Shown here one piece after another: positions 35,839-44,281 of a DNA stretch of 64,000 bases (the stretch's first letter is position 1; the number at the start of each line of letters is the position of its first letter). The stretch spans positions 1 through 64,000 of the forward strand of contig NZ_MPPI01000012.1 in the NCBI RefSeq assembly GCF_001895925.1, given 5' to 3'. Source of the stretch: Phormidesmis priestleyi ULC007. GTDB lineage: Bacteria > Cyanobacteriota > Cyanobacteriia > Leptolyngbyales > Leptolyngbyaceae. Below the pieces are notes generated by a model. It was not told the DNA's origin. It saw only the letters and a program-made list of their open reading frames with translations, and did no database searches. A program made the position numbers and the translations under genes.

Positions 35839-36159
35839 CTTTACCCAAAGAGAAATCTTGCTTGTAGTGACATCAACATAGCCTCTATCAGAGAATAGTT
35901 GAAGTGATTTTGCTCACGTTGTAGACGGACGATCGCTCTAGTCAGTACTACTGAGAACATCTGCCCTAGCTTTACGTCAAGTTCGTTAAGCTATTTTGAC
36001 TCATAGAGTTGCTGTAAAGTTCCCACCTTTATACTTAAAAGCTGTGAATTAAATTAGGACGCAGATTTACATACGGGCATGGCACGGCAGCGCCCATTCG
36101 ACATTGAAAATAACCGACATTACTTAATTTACGATCTTAAATTACGATCTTAAATATAG
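35839..36159. other. Intergenic region with two small repeats
   Basis: The gap holds a copy of the GGCACGGCAGCGCC repeat (36074-36101) and a perfect 13-base tandem repeat TTACGATCTTAAA (36129-36154) ending five bases before the murB stop codon. No gene is seen. Confidence 0.5.
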
Positions 36160-37194
36160 TCAGGCAGACTGAAACTCGCCCATCATTTTCACTTCTGTCT
36201 CTAGCAAAAGCGACCAGCGCTGATGCACCTGCTGCTGCACAAACCGAATCAGTTGAAAAATGTCACTCGCCGTCGCACCCCCGCAGTTGAGAATAAAATT
36301 TGCATGACGCTGTGCGACCTGAGCGCCCCCAATTTGATGCCCCTTTAACCCTGTCTGCTCAATTAGCCAACCCGCTTTATAAGCGCCAGGGTTGCGAAAC
36401 ACGCTGCCACAACTGGGCATGTTATAAGGCTGAGTTGTTAGTCTTTGGTGCTTGTGGTGACTCGTCACGCCTAAAACCTCAGCAGGGTTAGCACCAGGTC
36501 TGAGTTGAAACGTTGCCTGAGTCACGAGCCGTCGCAAAGCAGTTTTCTCTTCAGAGTATCCGCCTTGCAAGGCAGACGTGCGATAGCGATAATTTAGCGC
36601 TTGAGGGGTGAGAATCTCAAACTGTCCATTGGGAAGCAAGATCTGCGCTTCGACCAAAATATCTGCGATCGAGTCTCCATGAGCACCTGCGTTCATGACG
36701 ACAGCTCCGCCGACCGTGCCCGGAATGCCCACCGCCCACTCAAAGCCTTGCCAGCCGAGATCAGCTAGCTGCCATGCCAGACGAGGCAATGGCTTACCCG
36801 CTCCGACTGTTACCTGTCCGGTAGCTTGATCAAAGTGGCTGTGGCGTAGATGACGAGTTGAGATCACGAGACCGGGAAGCCCACGATCGCTAATCAACAA
36901 GTTTGACCCTGCGCCCAGCATCGTGGTTGCCAACCCCTGAAGCTCTGCCCACTCAAGGCTGGCTTGCAGTTCTTCAAGATGACGCGGCGCAATGTACCAC
37001 TCTGCCGGGCCACCGACCCGGAAGGACGTAAGCGTCGCTAAAGGAACATTTGCTTTTAGCAAGCTGTCAGTGCCAGGAAGGGGAATGGTCTGAATGTCGC
37101 TGGTTTTCGCGAGTGCTCTAGAGAGGGTGCTGCGAGTTGAGAAGTCTGATTGGTGAGCAGCGCGAGAAGTTCGGGGATCGCTTGAAAGAGTCAT
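36160..37194 (-). CDS. murB: UDP-N-acetylmuramate dehydrogenase
   Basis: The enzyme reduces UDP-GlcNAc-enolpyruvate to UDP-MurNAc. The 344-aa protein has an N-terminal extension of about 50 residues, then the FAD-binding [13 protein letters not shown] and [16 protein letters not shown], the catalytic region [22 protein letters not shown] and the active-site serine in [11 protein letters not shown]. The position next to murC is the usual cyanobacterial order. Confidence 0.96.
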   Translation of the reverse strand: MTLSSDPRTSRAAHQSDFSTRSTLSRALAKTSDIQTIPLPGTDSLLKANVPLATLTSFRVGGPAEWYIAPRHLEELQASLEWAELQGLATTMLGAGSNLLISDRGLPGLVISTRHLRHSHFDQATGQVTVGAGKPLPRLAWQLADLGWQGFEWAVGIPGTVGGAVVMNAGAHGDSIADILVEAQILLPNGQFEILTPQALNYRYRTSALQGGYSEEKTALRRLVTQATFQLRPGANPAEVLGVTSHHKHQRLTTQPYNMPSCGSVFRNPGAYKAGWLIEQTGLKGHQIGGAQVAQRHANFILNCGGATASDIFQLIRFVQQQVHQRWSLLLETEVKMMGEFQSA

Positions 37195-37282
37195 AGTAAT
37201 TTTAGGTGTGTGAATGCTCCAACTGGAGACCCCGATGGATCTCGTGCCTAGGATCTAAAGATAAGAAGGTTGTGCCATAACC

Positions 37283-38818
37283 TTAAGAGCGGTGGCACCG
37301 TTCCAAAGACGAGTCTTGTTCGACACCCTGCTGATATGACATCACTTCTGGGATGATTTGATTCAAATTTCCTGCACCCAAGAAAAGAGTCAAGTCTCCA
37401 GGAGCCAGCGTTTCCCCTAAAAAATGGCTGATCGATCGCAGCGAAGGCTGATAGTGAACGTTGGGGTGATGCTTGGCAATCAGATCTGCCATCTGCTGAC
37501 CATTAATCTGCCCTAAATCGGGTTCTCCAGCACTATAGATATCGCTGACAATGACGACATCTGCTTCGGCAAACGATCCGGCAAACTCTGTCAAAAACGT
37601 GAGGACACGACTGTAGCGATGCGGCTGGAAAACCGCCACAACTCGACGTTTAGACGCAGTTAACCTGGCGTGAATTTGGGCAGATGAAAGGGTGGCTCGA
37701 ATCTCACTGGGATGGTGGGCATAGTCATCCACAAACAGAATGTCGTTGACAGCACCCCGATGCTCAAACCGCCGACGAGCACCTTCAAAATTGACGATCG
37801 CGGCGGCAATCACCGAAAACTCTAACCCCAAGAGCCGACCGACCGCGACGGCTGCCAAAGCGTTACTGAGATTATGCTCACCCAGAAGTTTAATCTTTAA
37901 CTGTCCTAACGGCTGCCCGCGCTCGTAGATTTGGGCAGTCGTGCCCTCTGCATGATAGAGAATCTGAACGGCAGTATAGTCAGCTTCAGATTCAGCGCGA
38001 AGGCTATAGCTAATGCTGGGCTTGAGGCGATCGCGCACCGTCTCGCAGTCAATGCTGCCGATCACCGTGTGACAATGACTCGAAAACGTTTGAAACGTCT
38101 CGACCACTTGCTCTAAGCTGCTGTAGTGGTCGGTGTGATCGAGTTCAATATTGGTGATGATGCCAATGTGGGGAGAAAACTTAACCAGCGAGCCGTCTGA
38201 CTCATCGGCTTCTGCAACGAGATAGCGACCTTGCCCTTGCCGGGCGTTGCCTTTCCAGGCGTGAACTTCACCACCGACAATAATGGTGGGGTCAAGCCCT
38301 GCCATCAACAGCATATAGCTGATTAAGCTGCTCGTCGTAGTTTTGCCATGAGTTCCGGCAACGGCGATGCTCTGATAATCGGCAATCAGGGCTGCCAAAA
38401 TATCTGAGCGGTGAAAGATTGGACACCCTAGCTCGATCGCCGCTCGATATTCAGGGTTGGCGGCGTTAATTGCGGTAGAGCAGACAACCTGCGGCAAAAC
38501 CAGAGTCGATTTGCAGTCTGATAATCGACTTTTTACAGATGGCGCAGGAGTCGCACCCTTCACAGAAGCAAAACTGATGGCACCCGCAGGAGTCAAATCA
38601 ACTTGAGACTTAAAGAACTCAAGATTAGACGCATCTTGACGATCAAAAATATGGGCACCTAATTCTTCGAGGCGCTCCGTAATATGGCTTAAGCGAACAT
38701 CAGAACCGGAAACAGGCAGCTTACGCTTGGTTAAAACATAAGCGAGGGCTGACATTCCAATCCCACCAATTCCAATAAAATGAAATGGTCTGCCGCTGAA
38801 ATCAACGGAATTCAGCAT
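37283..38818 (-). CDS. murC: UDP-N-acetylmuramate-L-alanine ligase
   Basis: The enzyme adds L-alanine to UDP-MurNAc with ATP. The 511-aa protein has the nucleotide-binding N-terminus FIGIGGIGMSALA, the ATP-binding GTHGKTTTSSL (about 155-165), the central DHTDHY motif and C-terminal DDYAHHPSEIRATL. A short extra loop (about 80-100, GATPAPSVKSRLSD) lies in the N-terminal domain. murB follows 88 bases downstream on the same strand. Confidence 0.97.
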   Translation of the reverse strand: MLNSVDFSGRPFHFIGIGGIGMSALAYVLTKRKLPVSGSDVRLSHITERLEELGAHIFDRQDASNLEFFKSQVDLTPAGAISFASVKGATPAPSVKSRLSDCKSTLVLPQVVCSTAINAANPEYRAAIELGCPIFHRSDILAALIADYQSIAVAGTHGKTTTSSLISYMLLMAGLDPTIIVGGEVHAWKGNARQGQGRYLVAEADESDGSLVKFSPHIGIITNIELDHTDHYSSLEQVVETFQTFSSHCHTVIGSIDCETVRDRLKPSISYSLRAESEADYTAVQILYHAEGTTAQIYERGQPLGQLKIKLLGEHNLSNALAAVAVGRLLGLEFSVIAAAIVNFEGARRRFEHRGAVNDILFVDDYAHHPSEIRATLSSAQIHARLTASKRRVVAVFQPHRYSRVLTFLTEFAGSFAEADVVIVSDIYSAGEPDLGQINGQQMADLIAKHHPNVHYQPSLRSISHFLGETLAPGDLTLFLGAGNLNQIIPEVMSYQQGVEQDSSLERCHRS

Positions 38819-39500
38819 CTTAGCTCCTTACACACCACACCAATAACACGCGCTATCATATCAAGGATTGCTTTTTCACGGTATAGCTAAATGAGAATTT
38901 CTTTCTCTTTGAATTCAAAACCGCGAAATTGCCTTTTTGATTAACTGAACCAGAAATTCAATTTTCCCAACTCCTTTAGCTGATAAACATCAGCAGCGAC
39001 ATTGACCCGATAACTACACCCCGAAGTCAGTGAATTCCTGATAAAAATTCATCAGGTTCTAAGAGGTTTTTAGAGTTGAAATGAGTCGTCATTCAAAATA
39101 GCCTAAATTATTCAAATCAGCACACTTATAAAAAAAATAATGCTGTAGTCTTGCTGATTGCGGAGGACACCCTAAGCCAACCGACGCTTGATCGAGTGAT
39201 CTGGTCAGAAGCGATCGCAGATGACCTGGCTGGCGATCGTTGGTCATCTCGCTTTTTCTGTCACAGATATTGAATCGAGCCGCTCAGGATACTCCTAATC
39301 TGGTTTCCAAAGGGGTGAGAGCATACATCTCGTCTCACCGTTTCTACGAATAGTCAAGCATTTTCTCAATTTCTGACCCTATGATCCCCGACTCCTGATC
39401 CCTCTTTTCCAGCCCTTGTTTTCCTCTAATAATTTCTTTACCTTTTACGATATGATGTGTCTCATCAATAGGTATTTATCTACAGAGGGCAACCGCAGTC
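38819..39500. other. Long leader region of gap2 with terminator-like hairpins
   Basis: The 680-base gap between murC and gap2 has no gene. It contains CCTGAT/ATCAGG (39037-39056), a strong stem GATGACC/GGTCATC with extra GCGA/TCGC pairing followed by TTTTT (39215-39257), and GGTGAGA/TCTCACC (39314-39340). The order suggests an upstream transcript with its own terminator, or attenuation in the gap2 leader. Confidence 0.5.
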
Positions 39501-40511
39501 ATGAGAGTAGCGATTAACGGCTTTGGACGCATCGGGCGAAACTTCATGCGTTGCTGGGCGGGCAGGGAGAACAGTCAGATAGAAGTAGTCGCCATTAACG
39601 ATACCTCTGACCCCAAAACAAACGCTCATTTGCTGACTTATGACACGATGTTGGGCAAGTTCAATGCCGATGTCAGCGCCGATGAAAACACCATCACCGT
39701 CAACGGTCATGTGATTAAGTGTACGAGCGATCGCAACCCAGAAAACTTGCCTTGGAAAGATTGGGGAATCGATTTAATCATCGAATCTACTGGCGTGTTC
39801 ATCAGCAAAGAAGGTGCATCTAAGCACATCAATGCTGGCGCGAAAAAAGTTTTGATCACCGCTCCTGGTAAAGGCGACGATGGCACTTTTGTGGTCGGCG
39901 TAAACCATCAAGATTATGACCATCACAAGCACAACATTATTAGTAATGCAAGCTGCACCACTAACTGTCTTGCCCCCGTTGCCAAAGTCATTCACGAAAA
40001 TTTTGGCATCATCAAAGGCACAATGACCACGACTCACAGCTACACAGGCGACCAACGCTTGCTAGATGCGAGTCACCGCGATCCGCGTCGGGCACGGGCT
40101 GCCGCAATGAACATTGTTCCCACGTCTACGGGCGCGGCAAAAGCTGTGGCTCTGGTGCTACCTGAATTGGCAGGCAAGCTGAACGGCATTGCAATGCGGG
40201 TTCCAACTCCGAATGTGTCGGTGGTTGATTTGGTCGTTCAGGTTGAGAAAGCGACGATCGCCGAGCAGGTCAATGAAGTGCTGAGAGCCGCCGCAGAAGG
40301 CCCAATGAAAGGAATTCTCAAGTATTGCGATCTGCCGTTAGTGTCGAGTGACCATGCCGGGACAGATGAGTCTTCGATCATTGACGCAGCGCTCACGATG
40401 GTGATGGGCGGTGACATGGTGAAGGTGATCGCCTGGTATGACAACGAGTGGGGCTATAGCCAACGGGTAGTTGACTTGGCTGAAATTGTGGCTCAAAAAT
40501 GGGTTGCTTAA
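39501..40511 (+). CDS. gap2: Glyceraldehyde-3-phosphate dehydrogenase, Calvin-cycle (gap2) type
   Basis: The 336-aa enzyme has the Rossmann motif [15 protein letters not shown], the active-site cysteine in [13 protein letters not shown] (about 152) and the C-terminal [24 protein letters not shown] blocks. The sequence [14 protein letters not shown] (about 33-46) is the form found in the plastid/cyanobacterial NADP(H)-using branch, working in carbon fixation. I call gap2 by this similarity; gap1 would be glycolytic. Confidence 0.93.
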   Translation: MRVAINGFGRIGRNFMRCWAGRENSQIEVVAINDTSDPKTNAHLLTYDTMLGKFNADVSADENTITVNGHVIKCTSDRNPENLPWKDWGIDLIIESTGVFISKEGASKHINAGAKKVLITAPGKGDDGTFVVGVNHQDYDHHKHNIISNASCTTNCLAPVAKVIHENFGIIKGTMTTTHSYTGDQRLLDASHRDPRRARAAAMNIVPTSTGAAKAVALVLPELAGKLNGIAMRVPTPNVSVVDLVVQVEKATIAEQVNEVLRAAAEGPMKGILKYCDLPLVSSDHAGTDESSIIDAALTMVMGGDMVKVIAWYDNEWGYSQRVVDLAEIVAQKWVA

Positions 40512-40536
40512 GATCGGTTAGACATTAGCTTGAACG

Positions 40537-40566
40537 CCCTCAATTTCCGTTGGAGTTGGGGGTTTT
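40537..40566 (+). terminator. Probable terminator after gap2
   Basis: CCCTCAA and TTGGGGG pair with one G-T wobble across a 16-base loop, followed by TTTTC. It is 26 bases past the gap2 stop codon. Confidence 0.5.
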
Positions 40567-40599
40567 CTATATCGTTGAGTTAGCAGACGAGAAATTGCC

Positions 40600-40980
40600 T
40601 CAGGCGGTTCTTTTGCAATCATTGGAACCCTTCCTGGTATTGCAATCGGGGCAGAGTAAGCGCAGATTCTTCACACAGGTCGCTAATTCTGGAAACTTAG
40701 AGAGGGGCTGAACGTGATCAATGTGAGAGCCTTTAACTTGAATCACAAAGCTACAACTAGCACAGCAGCCGCGTTGACGCTTGTGTTGCTTCTCTTTCCA
40801 CATTTTTCCGTCTTCTGTTGCTTTCCAACGCTCAAACTTTGCGCGAGGTGAATAGTACTGCCTGATTTCTTGTACATCTTTCTCAAAATCTTTGGTTCGT
40901 TGATCTAGCTTATTTTTGAGCAATATTAAGCTACGTGCTAAGTCTGAGAAGTCGGGGAATGAATGAGGAGGTGTACTCAT
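40600..40980 (-). CDS. HNH endonuclease domain protein (third gene of a cassette)
   Basis: The 126-aa protein has an N-terminal helical region and a C-terminal HNH domain. CCASCSFVIQVKGSHIDHVQPLS holds the first CxxC and the H-D-H triad (about 75-95). LLCPDCNTRKG (about 109-119) holds the second CxxC and the N...K end, so the metal-binding and catalytic residues are complete. The start overlaps the stop of the upstream gene by ATGA. The cassette of three genes lies alone in an accessory stretch, divergent from small DUF genes. A nuclease with two unknown partners suggests a defence or selfish module; this is an inference. Confidence 0.8.
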   Translation of the reverse strand: MSTPPHSFPDFSDLARSLILLKNKLDQRTKDFEKDVQEIRQYYSPRAKFERWKATEDGKMWKEKQHKRQRGCCASCSFVIQVKGSHIDHVQPLSKFPELATCVKNLRLLCPDCNTRKGSNDCKRTA

Positions 40981-41387
40981 GTTGTCTCAGGTTTGGTATG
41001 AGATTTTACTTTGATTTCGGCATCTATCTTCAGAGCAGCTAACGAGGAATTCGTTTTTGAAATTGTGGTCATCAGTTCTCGCGTCATTCGACTGAGTTCG
41101 GGATCAGTCGAAGTACCAAAAGCAACAGGAACAACATTTCCGATCAAATCTAGCAAGATATCTAAAGCTGTCTTGAGAGTCTCGCGAGTTGTAGCCTTGA
41201 TTCTCGATCGCTGCATATACTGCCGCAGCGAACCTATAACTTCAGCAGCAGAATATAAGTAGGTAGAGCCTTGCTGCGTAGAAGGTTTCAATACCTTCGT
41301 GATGGCAGCTGCATGGTAGAGCGATAACCCAAGTCCGCGAAGCTGTTTTCGCGTTACGGTCTTGAGTTCTGAAGAAGGTTTTGGCAT
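40977..41387 (-). CDS. Unknown protein of the HNH cassette (second gene)
   Basis: From ATG 41387 the protein has 136 aa (MPKPSSELKTVTRKQLRGLG). A region RKQLRGLGLSLYHAAAITK resembles a short helix-turn-helix or DNA-binding helix pair. The rest is helical (ALDILLDLIGNVVP). It is translationally coupled to the HNH gene (ATGA). The frame extends upstream to TTG 41405, but the ATG is preferred. No family is recognised. Confidence 0.65.
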   Translation of the reverse strand: MPKPSSELKTVTRKQLRGLGLSLYHAAAITKVLKPSTQQGSTYLYSAAEVIGSLRQYMQRSRIKATTRETLKTALDILLDLIGNVVPVAFGTSTDPELSRMTRELMTTISKTNSSLAALKIDAEIKVKSHTKPETT

Positions 41388-41411
41388 CGTGAGTTTAACA
41401 GGCAAATAGAT

Positions 41412-41843
41412 TTACATGGTTTTTGATGAATCGTCTTCGTCTTGCAAATATTCGTTGTATGAAGTTAACAAAGCCTCAATCCAAGCATCTCTCAATCCAA
41501 TTTTTTGAGCGATTTTGTAAACACGACTGATAATTCCAACAAACTGACTACGTTGGAGATTCAGATCTTCCTCATATTGTTCAACTTTTTTAGCGTGGGT
41601 AATTTTTATTTTTTCGATTTCATTCGTCTTTTTAGTAACTTGAGCTTTCTGAGCAGCTTGCTTACGTTGTCGCTCAGATAGTACTTCACCTGCATAGTCA
41701 GCTAAAGTCAAAGCTAGGGTAAATTCGTCGTCATCCGCGACTAAATCGAGGTTGACTCCAATCGATTCATAAGCTCGTTTAGCATCTTCCCGTGTCCAGC
41801 CAAGCTTCACCGCAAAATCAATCGCCCGTTTTTTAGAAACCAT
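41412..41843 (-). CDS. Unknown coiled-coil protein of the HNH cassette (first gene)
   Basis: The 143-aa protein starts MVSKKRAIDFAVKLGWTRED, a helical region. A lysine-rich coiled coil follows (about 58-95, RQRKQAAQKAQVTKKTNEIE). The C-terminal part is helical and acidic (LQDEDDSSKTM). It lies 24 bases before the next gene. It is probably the first gene of the transcript. No family is recognised. Confidence 0.65.
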   Translation of the reverse strand: MVSKKRAIDFAVKLGWTREDAKRAYESIGVNLDLVADDDEFTLALTLADYAGEVLSERQRKQAAQKAQVTKKTNEIEKIKITHAKKVEQYEEDLNLQRSQFVGIISRVYKIAQKIGLRDAWIEALLTSYNEYLQDEDDSSKTM

Positions 41844-42024
41844 GAGACACTGCCTATTTCAAAGCCTGTTACCACTCAAATATACTGTCAACAGGGTATG
41901 ACACCAGGATTCCCAAAGCCAATGAAGTTGAATCAATAAATTATCTGTTTCTAAGCCGATCAAACGAACTACTGCCGTATCGATTTGAAAGAGATCGTTC
42001 CATAGAATCTAAATGCGTTAGAAA

Positions 42025-42591
42025 TTGCACTCAAGCTTCGCTGCGGTAGAAGAGCAAACGATCGCGCTAGTCTTTCAATTACACAATGAGCCGATCGCTG
42101 CCAGCAAGTGTATCTCTGATTTGCAAACCAAAATTAAACAGAATACTCTCTCGGTTGTCGCTACTTGCCAATCTCAAGCCGAATTGGACTTCATCTTTCC
42201 CGAAATCACTCGCATTCATCACCAAGATTTGCAGGTTTTAGAAGTGTGGCAAACTCAAATTGATGTAATCCAAGCCCTTTCACCTAGCGAATTACAGCAG
42301 CTTCCTGATCTGAGCCTTGAAGAGTTTGACGCGATCGAGCCTGAGATTTTACAAATCCCTCCAGAAGTGGCACTGTATGAAACGCTGCGATCTCAAACTG
42401 ATTTTCGGGGATTGCGGGATCAATTACGCTTCATGATCAAGCCTGAGTCACGGCAAGAATATGAGGTGGAGATCGGTCATCTAGCTCCTAAAGCGGGTTA
42501 CCCGGCACTTGTGCCGTCGAACTGGCAAGAGGCTTCAGATTTAACCGTTGCTAATCTCTACTGGTATTTCAAAAATCTTAAAAGTGCCTAA
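42025..42591 (+). CDS. Protein of unknown function with a doubtful start
   Basis: A 188-aa frame (LFQLHNEPIAASKCI is not present as such; the seen start is HSSFAAVEEQTIALVFQLHN). The only upstream ATG, at 42013, is followed two codons later by TAG (42019-42021) in the same frame, so translation must begin at TTG 42025 or the gene is damaged. The C-terminus APKAGYPALVPSNWQEAS looks globular and conserved-like. A terminator-like hairpin and T-run follow the stop. No family is recognised. Confidence 0.5.
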   Translation: MHSSFAAVEEQTIALVFQLHNEPIAASKCISDLQTKIKQNTLSVVATCQSQAELDFIFPEITRIHHQDLQVLEVWQTQIDVIQALSPSELQQLPDLSLEEFDAIEPEILQIPPEVALYETLRSQTDFRGLRDQLRFMIKPESRQEYEVEIGHLAPKAGYPALVPSNWQEASDLTVANLYWYFKNLKSA

Positions 42592-42616
42592 CTCGATCGG
42601 AGTTGAGGGCTTTTTT
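42587..42616 (+). terminator. Probable terminator
   Basis: AACTC/GAGTT with a GATCG loop, extended by GCC/GGC pairing, is followed by TTTTTT. It overlaps the end of the preceding gene at 42025-42591. Confidence 0.55.
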
Positions 42617-42628
42617 GTAGGTTGAATT

Positions 42629-42844
42629 ATGTTAGCTTCGAGAAGCAAGGTTGAGGGGTTGATTAGTATTCCTACATCAGAGCAGAAAACGCAGTGCTAC
42701 TTGTTGTGCTGCCGATTCACCAAATTCTACCTGCCTGTGAATATAGTCCGATTTGATGAACGTACAGGGAACATATTCTTTCTAGCCGGTGAAGAGAACG
42801 ATATCGAAATCTACCCCAACGGCAAATGGAGGTACATCAGATGA
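42629..42844 (+). CDS. DUF6888-like small protein
   Basis: A 71-aa protein with CYLLCCRFTKFYLPVNIVRF and the end motif EIYPNGKWRYI. I recognise this pattern as the cyanobacterial DUF6888 family, of unknown function. Its stop overlaps the start of the next gene (ATGA at 42841-42844), which is the usual partner order in this family pair. No RBS is strong; the ATG at 42629 is the first. Confidence 0.7.
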   Translation: MLASRSKVEGLISIPTSEQKTQCYLLCCRFTKFYLPVNIVRFDERTGNIFFLAGEENDIEIYPNGKWRYIR

Positions 42845-43065
42845 GCCAGCCAAACTTTCAAGCGATGAGTCAGAAAGATTTACGTGATTATGTTCTCGCT
42901 CATCGAGACGATCAAGATGCATTCTACGCTTATGTAGACAGGCTTCATGCTGAGGGTAATTGGGTTGAGATGCCTGCCCTTCAGTCAGAGCAAGATCTAG
43001 AGAATTATCCTGAGTTCACAGAGCATATTCGTAAGAGTTCTGAAAGACGAAACAATCCAGCTTAA
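42841..43065 (+). CDS. DUF6887-like small protein
   Basis: From ATG 42841 the 74-aa protein begins MSQPNFQAMSQKDLRDYVLA and contains DDQDAFYAYVDRLHAEGNW. This is the typical DUF6887 pattern. It is translationally coupled to the DUF6888-like gene. The pair recurs in cyanobacteria and may be toxin-antitoxin-like, but I know of no experiment. Confidence 0.75.
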   Translation: MSQPNFQAMSQKDLRDYVLAHRDDQDAFYAYVDRLHAEGNWVEMPALQSEQDLENYPEFTEHIRKSSERRNNPA

Positions 43066-43079
43066 AAGCTTCTTTAAAG

Positions 43080-43289
43080 ATGAAATTTGACTTCACCAAG
43101 ATGACGAAAGTTGAGCTACGGGCTTACGTTGTTGCACATCCTAATGATCAGGCAGCCTTTTATGCGTTTGTTGATCGCTTCACATCCGATGCATCTCCGG
43201 CAATGTCCACCCCGATCGCATCTCAGGCAGATGTTGAGGCGATCGCAAAGCTAGTTGAACAAAAAGTAGAACAAACGAAGATGAGCTAG
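43080..43289 (+). CDS. Second DUF6887-like small protein
   Basis: A 69-aa paralogue of the upstream gene: KMTKVELRAYVVAHPNDQAA and FYAFVDRF correspond to the same motif, but the EGNW part is missing and the C-terminus differs (VEAIAKLVEQKVEQT). It lies 14 bases downstream in the same operon. Its stop overlaps the stop of convergent thiL. Confidence 0.65.
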   Translation: MKFDFTKMTKVELRAYVVAHPNDQAAFYAFVDRFTSDASPAMSTPIASQADVEAIAKLVEQKVEQTKMS

Positions 43290-44281
43290 TCGCTACTAAA
43301 GTGCTGGAAGCCTTGCTCTAGGGTCAAAATCTCATCGGGTGTTTCTTGAGTGAAATCGATGACGCGAATATCGGAATCAGACGTAATGGTGCCGACGATC
43401 GCCGCTGCTCCTCCCAATCGCTCCACTAACTTTTGAGCCGCTGACCTCTGCAAACACAGAACTAACTCAAAATCTTCTCCACCGTAAAGCGCCCACTTCA
43501 TCGCCTTTTCTGAAGAAGCCCATCGTTTCAAAGCGGGATGAATCGGGATTTTTTGACGATCGAGCCGCGCCCCAACTCCACTCGCTCGACAAATTTGCAC
43601 GATCGCGTCTGCCAGTCCATCGCTGCTATCCATTCCAGAAATCCGTGTTTCAGGAAGACTCGGAAGGATATCTAATCGAGGGTTAGGATATTGATGCGCC
43701 TGGATTAATGAGATGCGATCGTCCTGACTCAATTCCTGACCCAATTCAGGATGCAGCAAGAGTTCTAATCCTGCGCGGGAAGAACCGTGAAAACCCGTGA
43801 CTAAGATTGCGTCTCCGGGTTGGGCGGTGGCACGGCGAATCACTCTCGTAGGATCGACTTGTCCAAAGGCGGTGATGGCAACGGTGATTACGGGCGATCG
43901 ACAAAGATCACCTCCCACAATTACGGTTCCATACTTCTGCAAACAGCCCGTAATGCCGCGATACAAATCTTCCACCCAACTCACTAAAACTTCACCTGGC
44001 AGTCCCAACCCAACAGTGATTCCTAACGGTGAAGCCCCCATTGCGGCGAGATCGGAGAGATTTGCCGCCGCCGATCGCCACCCAACTGATTCAGGTGGGG
44101 TAGTCTGATTGCTGAAGTGAACGCGATCGACCAACACATCGGAGGTGACAACGAGCAGCATTCCGGATTCGGTAGGCAACACAGCCGCATCGTCACCTAC
44201 TACAGTTGACGGACAAAAGGACTGCACTCGCTTTAGCAGTCCCTGTTCTCCAAGGTTTTGAACCGTCAGAGAATCGCTCAT
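43286..44281 (-). CDS. thiL: Thiamine-monophosphate kinase
   Basis: The enzyme phosphorylates thiamine phosphate to thiamine diphosphate. The 331-aa PurM-like protein shows DDAAVL near the N-terminus, VTSDVLVDRVHF, WRSAAANLSDLAAMGASPLG and VGGDLCRSP, with the C-terminal GMDSSDGLADA and YGGEDFELVL motifs. These bind Mg-ATP and substrate. The length is normal. It sits next to the cyclophilin gene on the same strand, stop to start with no gap. Confidence 0.95.
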   Translation of the reverse strand: MSDSLTVQNLGEQGLLKRVQSFCPSTVVGDDAAVLPTESGMLLVVTSDVLVDRVHFSNQTTPPESVGWRSAAANLSDLAAMGASPLGITVGLGLPGEVLVSWVEDLYRGITGCLQKYGTVIVGGDLCRSPVITVAITAFGQVDPTRVIRRATAQPGDAILVTGFHGSSRAGLELLLHPELGQELSQDDRISLIQAHQYPNPRLDILPSLPETRISGMDSSDGLADAIVQICRASGVGARLDRQKIPIHPALKRWASSEKAMKWALYGGEDFELVLCLQRSAAQKLVERLGGAAAIVGTITSDSDIRVIDFTQETPDEILTLEQGFQHFSSD

